Part shown: positions 24,709-34,722 of the stretch, piece after piece
How positions within the stretch are numbered: the stretch's first letter is position 1
How the letters are laid out: each line of letters starts with the position of its first letter
From: an uncultured Faecalibacterium sp.
Lineage (GTDB): Bacteria > Bacillota > Clostridia > Oscillospirales > Ruminococcaceae
Direction of reading: 5' to 3'
Length of the DNA stretch: 64,000 bases
Assembly (NCBI GenBank): GCA_934513205.1
Contig: CAKSWU010000001.1
Span: 124,001-188,000 of the forward strand
Notes under the pieces: model-generated
What the model was told of the DNA's origin: nothing
Database searches by the model: none
The model's input: the letters and a program-made list of their open reading frames with translations, nothing else
Translations under genes and position numbers: made by a program

Positions 24709-24772
24709 ACTTCTCGCAACGTGTTCCGACACACAGTTGTCGCCATAAAGGAACCCATTGGGATAACAACGT

Positions 24773-24846
<74 letters not shown>

Positions 24847-24853
24847 TCTATGT

Positions 24854-24931
24854 GGTGCCCATAGCGTAGTCGGTTAACGCGCCAGATTGTGGATCTGGAG
24901 ACCGTGGGTTCGAGTCCCACTGGGCACCCCA
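24854..24931 (+). tRNA. tRNA-His (anticodon GTG), with encoded CCA
   Basis: The acceptor GTGCCCA pairs with TGGGCAC, with the extra G-1 and C73 typical of tRNA-His. The loop TTGTGGA gives GTG. The 3' CCA occupies 24929-24931. Confidence 0.95.
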
Positions 24932-24933
24932 CC

Positions 24934-24968
24934 AAAAAGTCCGCTGTTTTTAACAGCGGACTTTTTCT
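24934..24968 (+). terminator. Terminator after tRNA-His
   Basis: AAGTCCGCTGTT/AACAGCGGACTT stem followed by TTTCTTTT; three bases after the tRNA CCA. Confidence 0.85.
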
Positions 24969-25390
24969 TTTGTGGGGTGTCCAGCGGGACGAGAACAAGG
25001 CGGCGGCGCAACGCGACGCAGACAAAGCCCCAGTGGGGCTTTGTCTAGCCTGCGGGTCCCATCCTGTAGGAATGTCTACCAAGGTCCCTCCATCCCCCGC
25101 TGTTTTTAACAGCGGACTTTTTCTTTTGTGGGGGTGTCCAGTGGGACGAGAACAGCACGGCACTGCCGAAGGCAGGGCAAGCAATCAGCCCTGTGCAACA
25201 GCGACGACCGCAGCCAGTGGCTGAAACAGGGAGGAGCTGTTGGGGCCGCGTTCTGATTTTTCAAAGCCCCGCCAAGGGGCTGCGGAAAAATCAGCTAACG
25301 CAACCCGTCGCTGTTGCTTCGTGCGCGGGTCCCATCCTGTAGGAATGTCTACCAAGGCACCTCCACCCCCGCTGTTTTCAACAGCAGCAC
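24941..25390. repeat. Degenerate tandem repeat block after the tRNA genes
   Basis: Two modules recur. Module A (CCGCTGTTTTTAACAGCGG, then TTTTTCTTTTGTGGGG and GTCCAG-GGGACGAGAAC) is at 24941-24997 and 25097-25154. Module B (GCGGGTCCCATCCTGTAGG, then AATGTCTACCAAGG and a pyrimidine stretch) is at 25052-25084 and 25325-25357, each leading into another CCGCTGTTTT hairpin. Between them are private inverted repeats, AGACAAAGCCCC/GGGGCTTTGTCT at 25020-25046 and CTGATTTTTC/GAAAAATCAG near 25252-25293. Nothing in the block codes convincingly for protein. Confidence 0.65.
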
Positions 25391-25423
25391 TATAAATGTA
25401 AAAGCATCTGCATCAAAATACAA

Positions 25424-25466
25424 ACCCGGAACCTTTGGGGCATTCTGGCTCCCAAAGGTTCCGGGT
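25424..25466 (-). terminator. Terminator of glpK
   Basis: A perfect 16-bp stem ACCCGGAACCTTTGGG with its complement, 62 bp past the glpK stop; the minus-strand tail is TTGTATTTTG. Confidence 0.65.
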
Positions 25467-25527
25467 CTTATGTGTTATTGGGTCTGTGTGTCCGCACAGC
25501 GGCTTTTTATGGCCCTGCGCCCGGGGC

Positions 25528-27170
<1,643 letters not shown>

Positions 27171-27490
27171 GCACTGCAGATATTTTTAGCTGTTGTGCAC
27201 AAAGTCTGTTCCTTCGTCTTGAACACTCTGCCAAAACATCCTCTGCCACCCTGTCATGGTGTACAACAACCTCTCTCCTTTTTTGTGTTTCATCACCAAA
27301 AAGCGTTGCAGCGTCCCAAGACAGCCGGACATCTGCGCAAAAATTCCAGACGAGAGTCTTGTTTCGTTTGTGCACTTGTGCTAAAATATTTAACAAATGG
27401 TGAATCTCAGCGGAACGGTCATACTTTTGTTCTGTTGGCTGCCGGGTCCCGACGGACCCCAAAAAAGGATCGTACAAAGGAGAATGCCCC

Positions 27491-29140
27491 ATGAAAAAAC
27501 GCACAGCGCTCATCGCCGCAGTGACACTGCTGGTGGCGATGTTCCTCTGCATCCAGACCGCCTATGCACAGCCTGCCGGTGCAGGCAAAGCACTGGATCT
27601 CATCTTTACCCACGACACCCACTCCCACCTGAACCCCTTCACCACCGTGGTGGACGAGCAGGAAGTGGACATCGGCGGCTTTGCCCGCATCAACACCCTC
27701 ATCAAGGAGCAAAAGGCGAAAAAACCCGACACCCTTGTGATCGACGGCGGCGACTTTTCCATGGGCACTTTGGTCCAGACGGTGTTCGAGTCGCAGGCGG
27801 CAGAGCTGCGAATGCTGGGCTACATGGGCTGTGATGTGACCACCTTCGGCAACCACGAGTTCGACTACCGTTCCAAGGGCCTTGCCAATATGCTGACCAG
27901 TGCCCGAAGCTCCGGTGACGCCGTGCCCGCCATGGTGATCTGCAATGTGGACTGGGACGCCATGGAGGCTGCAGGACTCACCGAGGGACAGCAGATGATC
28001 CGGGACGCCTTTGCCGCCTATGGCGTGCAGGACTACACCGTGGTCCGCAAGGGCGATGTGAACATTGCCGTGGTGGGTGTTTTGGGCAAGGATGCTCTTT
28101 CCTGTGCGCCCACCTGCGAGCTGAAGTTCAAAGACCCGGTGGAGGCGGTCAAAGCCACCGTTCAGACGATCAAAGCCAACGAGGACGTGGACATGATCGT
28201 CTGCGTTTCCCACAGCGGCACATGGGAGGACCCGAAGAAATCCGAGGACGAGCTGCTGGCAAAGGGCGTGCCCGAGCTGGATCTGATCCTCAGCGGTCAC
28301 ACCCACACCGAGATCTGGCAGCCCATCCGGCACGGGGACACCTATGTGGTGTCCTGCGGCGAGTACGGCAAGAATCTGGGCACCCTTTCCATGACACAGA
28401 AGGACAGCGGACGCTGGGAGATCTCCTCCTATCAGCTGATCCCCATCACATCCGACATCCCGGCAGATGCTGACACCCAGAAGGCCATCGACCGCTTTCT
28501 GGACACCGTAGACGAGGATTATCTGGCGCAGTTCGGCTACACCAAGGATCAGGTTCTGGCGGAAAACAATGTGGTATTTTCCTCCCTGAAGGATCTGGGC
28601 CGGGTCCACACCGAGCACAATCTGGGCGACATCATCGCGGACGCCTATGTGTATGCCGTGGAGAACGCTGATGACTACGACGGCACCCCTGTGGATCTGG
28701 CGGTGGTGCCCAGCGGCACCGTGCGCGACACCTACGCCCGGGGCGATATCACGGTGGAGCAGGTGTTCAACTCCTTCTCGCTGGGCATCGGCCCCGACGG
28801 CGTGCCGGGCTATCCCCTGATCAGCGTCTATCTGACTGGCCGGGAGCTGCGCACCGCCGCAGAGATCGACGCCTCGGTGTCGGACTTTATGACCACCGCG
28901 CGGCTGTACTGCAGCGGTCTGAACTTCACCTACAACCCCCACCGGATGCTGCTGAACAAGGTCACGGACGTCTATCTTGTGGACGGCGAGCAGCGCGTGG
29001 AGCTGCAGGACGACAAGCTGTACCGTATCGTGGCAGACCTTTACAGCGGGCAGATGCTGAGCGCAGTGACAGACATGTCCTACGGCATCCTGTCCATCGT
29101 GCCCAAATACGCCGACGGCACCCCCCATCGAGGACTTTGA
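27491..29140 (+). CDS. Secreted 5'-nucleotidase/UDP-sugar hydrolase family protein, frameshifted near its end
   Basis: 549 residues as read. A signal peptide (TALIAAVTLLVAMFLC, cleavage after AYA near 27) leads into a metallophosphatase domain: FTHDTHSHL near 39, GGDFSMGT near 83, GNHEFDY near 118, VSHSG near 239, SGHTHTE near 269. The C-terminal 5'-nucleotidase domain starts near 350 (NLGDIIADAYVYAVE) and carries GRELRTAAEI. It should dephosphorylate extracellular nucleotides for uptake. The frame closes early at 29140 because of a six-C run at 29121-29126; one C fewer would continue into the segment listed next. Confidence 0.8.
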   Translation: MKKRTALIAAVTLLVAMFLCIQTAYAQPAGAGKALDLIFTHDTHSHLNPFTTVVDEQEVDIGGFARINTLIKEQKAKKPDTLVIDGGDFSMGTLVQTVFESQAAELRMLGYMGCDVTTFGNHEFDYRSKGLANMLTSARSSGDAVPAMVICNVDWDAMEAAGLTEGQQMIRDAFAAYGVQDYTVVRKGDVNIAVVGVLGKDALSCAPTCELKFKDPVEAVKATVQTIKANEDVDMIVCVSHSGTWEDPKKSEDELLAKGVPELDLILSGHTHTEIWQPIRHGDTYVVSCGEYGKNLGTLSMTQKDSGRWEISSYQLIPITSDIPADADTQKAIDRFLDTVDEDYLAQFGYTKDQVLAENNVVFSSLKDLGRVHTEHNLGDIIADAYVYAVENADDYDGTPVDLAVVPSGTVRDTYARGDITVEQVFNSFSLGIGPDGVPGYPLISVYLTGRELRTAAEIDASVSDFMTTARLYCSGLNFTYNPHRMLLNKVTDVYLVDGEQRVELQDDKLYRIVADLYSGQMLSAVTDMSYGILSIVPKYADGTPHRGL

Positions 29141-29453
29141 GGATGTCATCATCACCGAGAACGGCCGGGAACTGAAGGGCTGGGACGCCATTGCCCGCTA
29201 CATGGCCTCCTTTGCGGACACCGATGGCAACGGCACCCCCGATGTGCCGGATTATTACAGCTCCCTGCACGACCGCAAAAAGGTGGAGGACAGCCGCAAC
29301 CTTGTGGCACTGGTGAAAAAGCCCAACCGCTTCACCGCCCTCTTTGCCGGTGCGATTGCCGTGGTGATCCTGCTGGTGGTGCTGGTCGTTCTGCTGATCC
29401 GCAAGCTGGTCCGCAGGCTCCGGCACAAAAACAAAAAGAAGGTCCGGCGCTGA
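29127..29453 (+). pseudogene. Out-of-frame C-terminal segment of the nucleotidase (membrane anchor)
   Basis: Reading resumes in the next frame right after the C run as IEDFEDVIITENGRELKGWD, then an Asp-rich DTDGNGTPDVPDYY (calcium-binding-like) and a C-terminal transmembrane helix (LFAGAIAVVILLVVLVVLLI) ending in a basic RRLRHKNKKKVRR tail. This is the natural end of a cell-wall-attached nucleotidase. Separation by a single C suggests a sequencing error, slippage, or a fresh inactivation that would release the enzyme from the membrane. Confidence 0.75.
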
Positions 29454-29477
29454 GTCGGCAGGACCTGCAACGCAAAC

Positions 29478-29513
29478 AAAGGGGTCCGGGACCATTTGGT
29501 CCCGGACCCCTTT
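29478..29513. terminator. Bidirectional terminator between nucleotidase and virion cassette
   Basis: AAAGGGGTCCGGGACC pairs perfectly with GGTCCCGGACCCCTTT, loop ATTT. Confidence 0.8.
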
Positions 29514-29558
29514 GCGCTGCCGCGGAAGGCTCTGCCCCTGCCGTCAGCACGCGGTGAC

Positions 29559-30884
29559 TTACCCCTTCATCTGCCGCAGGATCTGTGCGATCTCGGCGCT
29601 AGAATACCCTTCCTTTTCCAGCGCGCTGGTGATGCTGCTGTCGCTTTTGCCCTGACTGCGCATCAACATGGCCCGGTAGGGCACCGACGCGGTCTTTGTG
29701 CCGCCTGTGCGGGCACTGCCGGTGGAGCCGGTCTGCGCCGTGCCGGCGCTGTCCGCTGCCGTTTCCGCCGCGCGGCTGGCTTTCCGGGCTGCGTTGGCCC
29801 GCTTCAGGTCCCACTCTCCCAGCGCGATGTTCAGTTTCTGGCTGGTGACATCGTTGTTGAATTTCTGCTGGCTGAGCTTGTCCCGATACTCCTGTTCGCC
29901 CCGCTGGTTCTCATAGCGCTGCTGGTTCAGGCTGTCCTGATACTGCTTTTCCTGCAGCTGCTGGCTCCACTGGGTGTCGGCACGGTTTGCCTCGTACTGG
30001 CGGTTGCCGGAGTAGATGTTGTAGCCGGTGTTCAGCAGACCGCCGATCATGGAACCAATGCCGGTGGTGCCGCTGAGCGCGATCTGAACTGCATCGCCCA
30101 GCAGTCCCAGCACGGTCATCACATTGTTGAAGGACTGCTGCCGTCTTGCAGCCGCCTGCTGTTCCTGCGCCGAATAGTAGCCGTGCAGGGTATCCAGCTG
30201 GCTCAGATGATCCTGATACTGACCGTAATCCCGGGCATAGGCATCGTTGTAGGCATTGCCTTTCTGTTCCAGCTGGGTGTAGTAGTCCGCCAGCTTGTCG
30301 TTGTACAGCTGCTGTGCCGCCTGCTCGCTGTTGTTCAGCTGGTCCAGCTGGCTCACCAACTGGTTGCCGCCGCTGGTGTAGGTATCCAGCGCAAGGCTGT
30401 ACAGGGTGGGGATGGCACTGTTCAGCGCACCGATCTGCTGCTGATACGCCTGCTGTGCCGCGCTGGCGGCATAGCTGGAGCCGTAGCCGCCGGTCAGCGC
30501 CGCCGCCTGCGCCGCCGCATCCGCACTGGCGTTGCGGGCGTTCTGCAGATAGCTCTGCTGATACTGCCGGTACAGCGGGTCCTGCGTGTAGCTGTACTGA
30601 AAGCTCTGGCGCTGCATCAGCTGGTCCAGCAGGCCGTCGATCTTTTCCTGATAGCTGCTCCGGTAGTCCTCCGGTCGGTTGGTCTGCCATTCCTTCAGTG
30701 CCTGCGCCGCGTTGGTGACCGACTGGCTGGGCTTGTAGCTGGCGTTTGCCAGAGCGTTCTCCACATCCTGACGGCTGTTCAGCCCCGCCGTGGTGTACCC
30801 GCCGGCTGCTTCCGGCAGACTGCCCGGCTCTGCCGGAGCCTGTGCCGCAGCCAGCATCTCTTCCTGCTTCTTTTTGGTTGTCAT
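29559..30884 (-). CDS. Phage-type structural protein, Gln/Ala/Tyr-rich
   Basis: 441 residues; function not established. Residues 40-290 are helical and rich in Gln, Tyr and Ala, with AAALTGGYGSSYAASAAQQA near 130; near 260-300 lies a Gly-rich hydrophobic stretch (VLGLLGDAVQIAL, GSMIGGLLNTGY) that could insert into membranes. A second Gln-rich coiled segment follows, then a Ser/Thr-rich linker and a short C-terminal helical module (ITSALEKEGYSSAEIAQILRQMKG region). Its last position in the cassette and its hydrophobic core suggest an internal or DNA-ejection protein, as in podoviruses; this is inference. Confidence 0.65.
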   Translation of the reverse strand: MTTKKKQEEMLAAAQAPAEPGSLPEAAGGYTTAGLNSRQDVENALANASYKPSQSVTNAAQALKEWQTNRPEDYRSSYQEKIDGLLDQLMQRQSFQYSYTQDPLYRQYQQSYLQNARNASADAAAQAAALTGGYGSSYAASAAQQAYQQQIGALNSAIPTLYSLALDTYTSGGNQLVSQLDQLNNSEQAAQQLYNDKLADYYTQLEQKGNAYNDAYARDYGQYQDHLSQLDTLHGYYSAQEQQAAARRQQSFNNVMTVLGLLGDAVQIALSGTTGIGSMIGGLLNTGYNIYSGNRQYEANRADTQWSQQLQEKQYQDSLNQQRYENQRGEQEYRDKLSQQKFNNDVTSQKLNIALGEWDLKRANAARKASRAAETAADSAGTAQTGSTGSARTGGTKTASVPYRAMLMRSQGKSDSSITSALEKEGYSSAEIAQILRQMKG

Positions 30885-30900
30885 AACGTCTCCTTTCGTT

Positions 30901-31086
30901 TTACAGCTCCTGCAGCTTTGTGCGCAGCTCATCGGACAGGTTCTCCGTGTCCAGATTGGTCAGCACATACTGCAGCTGTTCCTGCATCTGATACAGATAG
31001 CTGCGCAGCTCCCGGGCGTCCTCGGGGTCCATGTTCCCGCCAAGCTTTGGCAGACCGATCTTGTTGATGCCCATCACGCTTGCCAT
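30901..31086 (-). CDS. Small phage-type protein of unknown function
   Basis: 61 residues, acidic, with a likely helix-turn-helix or coiled pair: ARELRSYLYQMQEQLQYVL followed by NLSDELRTKLQEL. No family is recognised. It lies 3 bp after the 627-residue protein and 16 bp before the 441-residue protein, so it is part of the same transcript. It may be a small virion or chaperone subunit. Confidence 0.65.
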   Translation of the reverse strand: MASVMGINKIGLPKLGGNMDPEDARELRSYLYQMQEQLQYVLTNLDTENLSDELRTKLQEL

Positions 31087-31089
31087 TTT

Positions 31090-32973
31090 TCACACCTCCT
31101 GCCCTGCCAGACCGCCCTTTGCGGCAGCCAGCGTCTTTGCCATGCTGCGCAGGGTCAGCTGCCCCCTTCCCCGCAGCCGCAGCCGCAGGGTTCCGTGCCG
31201 CCGGGGCACAAAGGGCAGATCATAACAGCGCCGCTGCTCCTGTGCGGTCAGCGCTGCCACCGTCTCCCACGGGCCGCCATCGTAGCTCACCGCCGCTTCC
31301 ACGGTGGTGCAGCACCCGGCGTCCAGCCGCAGCGTCAGCCGGGACAGATACCGGTCCTCTGCCCCGTCTACGCCGATGTCGCCGGTGACAAGCTCAAAGT
31401 CCATCTTCTGTTCCACCCCTTCGGTGGTCTGCCAGTCGGGTTCCCGACTGGGGTCTGCCGCCCACAGGGCCTGTCCGTCCCAGAGATAGAGCTGACCGCC
31501 GGTGCTGGTCATCTCCCGGGAGCAGACGTTTTCTTCGCTCCACAGGCTGCGCTCAGTGTCGTAGACCAGCAGCCGTCCCTGCTCGCCGCTGCCTCCGGCA
31601 CGGGAAACATGCAGATAATACCGTCCGTCCAGCGCTCCGCCCACAGCGTTCTGTACGTTGGAAAGCCGGCTGGCGTCCAGTGCCCCGGACACCTTGGTGG
31701 GGATGCTGCCGTCCCACGCCATGACACCGTCCGGTGAAAGGTAATAGAGGGTCTCGTTCAGCACGCATAGGCTGCGTCCGGCATTTTTTGCCACGCCCCG
31801 GCAGCGCAGGGAGGTGAGCTGAAAATCCGAGGGCTTTGTGCCGTAGAGCTTGTGCAGCGTGTTCTCTTTGAAAAACAGCGCATAGCCCATGCAGGTAGCC
31901 GCCCCGGTAAAGGGCCCGTCACTGCCCACCGTCACCGCATAGCTGTCCGAGGCGATGTTCCGGTAGCTGAACCAGTTGGTCGGGTCGCCCAGCTTGCAGG
32001 CATAGATCACGTTTTCACGGCTGCTGCAGCCCCAGACCCGGTTGTCGCACTCGGTGACATAGTCCAGGTCCGGCACCCGCCGCCGCAGGCTCACCTGCCC
32101 GCTCACGTCCACGCTGCAGGTCTGCCTGCCGTCCATGCTGGTCCACTGCGCACCGTCCCTGCCCTGCACCAGCTTGCCGTAGAAGCGTTCCCCCGCCGGT
32201 GCCGCCTGCACCCGCAGGAAGTTTTCTCCCACCTCGCAGACCACAAGGTCGCTGTCCAGTTCCTTCCACATGCCCGCCTGCTTTGCCGCCGTGCCCTGAA
32301 CCGTCAGGGTGTCCCACTGGGCAAACCGCTCCTTCATGCCCGCCGCCGTGATGCGGCAGTATTCCAGCGGCACTGCCGTCCAGTTCCCGGATGCCGCGCT
32401 GTACACCTCCAGTGTCCCGTTGCTGCTCCATGGCTGTTCCGGGTCCTCTACCTTTAAAAAAAGCTGTCCATCGGCGGGGTCCTGCGGCTCTTCCCTGCCG
32501 TAGTGCTCCACCTCATAGGTCCTGCCCTCTGCATCGCAGGGTGCAAACTGCACGCTCTGCTCCTCGGACTGCCACTCTGCCCCCAGCGGGCGGAGGCTGC
32601 CGTCGGCGGTGTCAAACGCCAGCTTGTCCGGAAAGATCAGGATCTTCGTTCCCAGCCCCACCAGTGCCTTCCGGTCGTCCGAGACAGACTCCGGGCAGGT
32701 CACCGTCTCCGCCCCGGTGTCATCCGGGGTGTAGACCAGATCCCTGCCGCAGACCATGAACAGCCCATTCAGGTGGTACATGCCGTTCAGTCCGGTCAGA
32801 GACCGCAGCTTCCGGCGGGGCTTCCGGGTGCTCAGCGCCGGAAAGTCCCGGGACGAAAAGTTCAGTCCTGCGCTGTACTCTGCTTCCGAGCAGGCATACG
32901 TCTCGTTCAGTCCGCCAAATGCCCGCACCAGACTGCGGCTGTTGACGATCTTTGTCCGGTTTGCCAGAACCAT
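31090..32973 (-). CDS. Phage connector/nozzle-like beta-rich protein
   Basis: 627 residues, predicted mainly beta. It starts with VLANRTKIVNSRSLVRAFGG, and later contains VGSDGPFTGAATCMGYALFF and ETLYYLSPDGVMAWDG, repeated blade-like strands ending in aromatic residues, as in beta-propeller tail-tube (nozzle) or packaged-DNA stabilisation proteins of podoviruses. There is no signal peptide. ATG follows AGGAGG. Its place after the head-completion gene fits a short-tail component. No specific family name can be assigned with confidence. Confidence 0.6.
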   Translation of the reverse strand: MVLANRTKIVNSRSLVRAFGGLNETYACSEAEYSAGLNFSSRDFPALSTRKPRRKLRSLTGLNGMYHLNGLFMVCGRDLVYTPDDTGAETVTCPESVSDDRKALVGLGTKILIFPDKLAFDTADGSLRPLGAEWQSEEQSVQFAPCDAEGRTYEVEHYGREEPQDPADGQLFLKVEDPEQPWSSNGTLEVYSAASGNWTAVPLEYCRITAAGMKERFAQWDTLTVQGTAAKQAGMWKELDSDLVVCEVGENFLRVQAAPAGERFYGKLVQGRDGAQWTSMDGRQTCSVDVSGQVSLRRRVPDLDYVTECDNRVWGCSSRENVIYACKLGDPTNWFSYRNIASDSYAVTVGSDGPFTGAATCMGYALFFKENTLHKLYGTKPSDFQLTSLRCRGVAKNAGRSLCVLNETLYYLSPDGVMAWDGSIPTKVSGALDASRLSNVQNAVGGALDGRYYLHVSRAGGSGEQGRLLVYDTERSLWSEENVCSREMTSTGGQLYLWDGQALWAADPSREPDWQTTEGVEQKMDFELVTGDIGVDGAEDRYLSRLTLRLDAGCCTTVEAAVSYDGGPWETVAALTAQEQRRCYDLPFVPRRHGTLRLRLRGRGQLTLRSMAKTLAAAKGGLAGQEV

Positions 32974-32985
32974 CTTCTCACCTCC

Positions 32986-33369
32986 TCACCACTTCCACCC
33001 GCTGCCCCGGCGGGGCGGGCAGCTGCGGCGCAGCCACACCGCCAGCTCTGCCACAAGGCTGTTGTACTGGGCCTGCTCCCCGGCATAGCGGTCGGTCTCG
33101 CCCAGTGCTGCATCGGTCATGGCGCACAGATAGTGGGGATACAGTGCATCAAAGGGCGGCGGAACCAGCAGCACGTCCTCGTCCTGCAGGCCGTCCTGCC
33201 ACGCCCGGTCTGCTCCCACATCCGCATCGGTCTGTGCAGCGCTGCCCTCAAAAAACCGTGTCCGCAGCATGGCGTCCACCTCCCTCAGCCAGACCTGCCG
33301 GGTGCTTTGCGGGATGCGGCTGCCGGGTCGCAGCTCCTCGGCGCGTTCCAGCGCCTGTCCTACGGTCAT
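32986..33369 (-). CDS. Probable head-tail adaptor/head completion protein
   Basis: 127 residues, mainly helical: MTVGQALERAEELRPGSRI, a central ESTRQ-like segment with VWLREVDAMLRTRFFEG, and PPFDALYPHYLCAMTDAAL near 85. Size, helical content and position between the capsid gene and the connector-like gene fit a gp4/gp6-type adaptor that docks on the portal. The chosen ATG is 10 nt after AAGGAG; a GTG nine bases upstream is too close to that site. Confidence 0.6.
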   Translation of the reverse strand: MTVGQALERAEELRPGSRIPQSTRQVWLREVDAMLRTRFFEGSAAQTDADVGADRAWQDGLQDEDVLLVPPPFDALYPHYLCAMTDAALGETDRYAGEQAQYNSLVAELAVWLRRSCPPRRGSGWKW

Positions 33370-33431
33370 AACGATCACGCTCCTTTTCCAAAAAGCCCGG
33401 TCGGGCAGAGGACCCGGACCGGGCAGCAGAT

Positions 33432-33647
33432 TTACTGTGCAGCGTTCTCCGCTGCGGCGATGCGGGCAGCGGTCAGCTCGTCCTGCATCTGGCTGTGCTC
33501 CAGCACCTCTGCCACTTCGGGCGGCACCTCCACCTCCACGCCGCGGCGGATCTTGTAGTTCACGCCGTTGACGCTGACGAACAGGTCGCCCTTGTAGCGG
33601 CTGTTGTCCTTGAACAGCCGGATACGCACATTCTTTTTCTCAGCCAT
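33432..33647 (-). CDS. Small phage-type protein of unknown function
   Basis: 71 residues. The N-terminal half is beta-like (NVRIRLFKDNSRYKGDLFVS, then GVNYKIRRGVEVEVPPEVAEV), the rest a helix rich in Ala and Glu. Small proteins with this FVSVNGxxxxIxRGxxVEVP pattern commonly follow capsid genes in Firmicutes phages; none has a settled role that I can name. It sits 50 bp after the major capsid gene. Confidence 0.7.
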   Translation of the reverse strand: MAEKKNVRIRLFKDNSRYKGDLFVSVNGVNYKIRRGVEVEVPPEVAEVLEHSQMQDELTAARIAAAENAAQ

Positions 33648-33697
33648 TTTTACTCCTTTCCTGTTTCACGGTTTTCCCTTCGGTAAGAGCAAGAGGG

Positions 33698-34696
33698 TCA
33701 GTTGGCGGCAGCGGTGGCGGAGTAGCTGGACGCGCTCTCGATGCGCACCATGTACTGTTCCACCAGACGCTCGGCGGCACGCATGCCCTTCCAGCCCACG
33801 GACGCGCGCTGATTCAGGGGGTCATCGCCGTAGCCCAGCTGCTTGACGATGTGCTCCAGACCGCCGCCTTCCAGCTCGGTGACGCCGTAGGCGTGGGCAC
33901 CCAGCACCAGCGTACCGAACACCGCCAGTCCTTCCGGGCAGGTGGCGTCCTTCCAGATCTTTGCCTCGCTGGTCTCAATGAAGCGGATGTTGCCCAGCTT
34001 GCCGATCTCGCCGCGGAACATGGTGTCCGGGTCGGCGTACTTGTGCACCTCAATGAACTCCTTGCTGGTCTTGAGGTCGTAGGCGGCGTAGGGGTGGATG
34101 ATGGCGATGTAGCTGTCCCCGATGGGGTCCGCGTTCATGGCACCCAGCTGTGCCGCCGCCTGGAAGAACAGCTTGGGGGTCAGGGTGCAGCTCTTGTCCA
34201 GCGCCTTGCGGCTTGCAACGGCAGTTTCAGTGCCGTCTGCGCCCAGCTTGGGCGCGTAGATGACGTTGGTGCCGCCCGCCAGCACATCGCGGGTGATGCT
34301 GTCCATGGTGCGGCCCGCCTGACTTGCCAGCACGCGGGTGGCCTGCACCACGTTGTTGTCGATGGCGGTCATCTGCAGCACATCGGTCAGCGGGGTCCAG
34401 CCGCCGTACTGGTGCAGGTCGCTGGTGATGGTGGTCACGTTCAGGGTCTGACCATTGGGGGTCACGCCCTCGGTCAGCGGGGTGGATGCCTTGGGCAGGC
34501 TGTCGTACTTGCGGAACTCGATGGTCTTGCCGCCGTTCTGGGGCACCGGGTAGTAGTCCGCAAACTGGTCGTGTACCAGACGCGGCTCTGCCTGGTCAAT
34601 GAGACGCTTCTCGTAGAAGGTCTTCATCTCCTCGGACATGGTGGCAGAGGTGTTCAGGTTCTCGGCAAACAGCTGGATGTTGAAATTCTTGTTCAT
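33698..34696 (-). CDS. N4-gp56 family major capsid protein
   Basis: 332 residues. The N-terminus MNKNFNIQLFAENLNTSA is followed by a capsid body with QFADYYPVPQNGGKTIEFRK near 42, PLTEGVTPNGQTLNVTTIT near 75 and GGWTPLTDVLQMTAIDNN near 98, all characteristic of the N4-gp56 group (HK97-like fold). The NIQLFA segment at 6-11 resembles the L27 Prp cleavage site, so the first ten residues are probably removed during maturation by the neighbouring protease. ATG at 34696 follows AAGGAAA; the ten codons before it are Lys/Arg-rich and look like leader. Confidence 0.9.
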   Translation of the reverse strand: MNKNFNIQLFAENLNTSATMSEEMKTFYEKRLIDQAEPRLVHDQFADYYPVPQNGGKTIEFRKYDSLPKASTPLTEGVTPNGQTLNVTTITSDLHQYGGWTPLTDVLQMTAIDNNVVQATRVLASQAGRTMDSITRDVLAGGTNVIYAPKLGADGTETAVASRKALDKSCTLTPKLFFQAAAQLGAMNADPIGDSYIAIIHPYAAYDLKTSKEFIEVHKYADPDTMFRGEIGKLGNIRFIETSEAKIWKDATCPEGLAVFGTLVLGAHAYGVTELEGGGLEHIVKQLGYGDDPLNQRASVGWKGMRAAERLVEQYMVRIESASSYSATAAAN

Positions 34697-34722
34697 ACTG
34701 CGTTTCCTTTCTTTTGTAGGTT

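Noticed and set aside
24941..25390. CRISPR array
   Set aside because: The repeats are two different modules with irregular spacing and long internal hairpins, and there are no cas genes.
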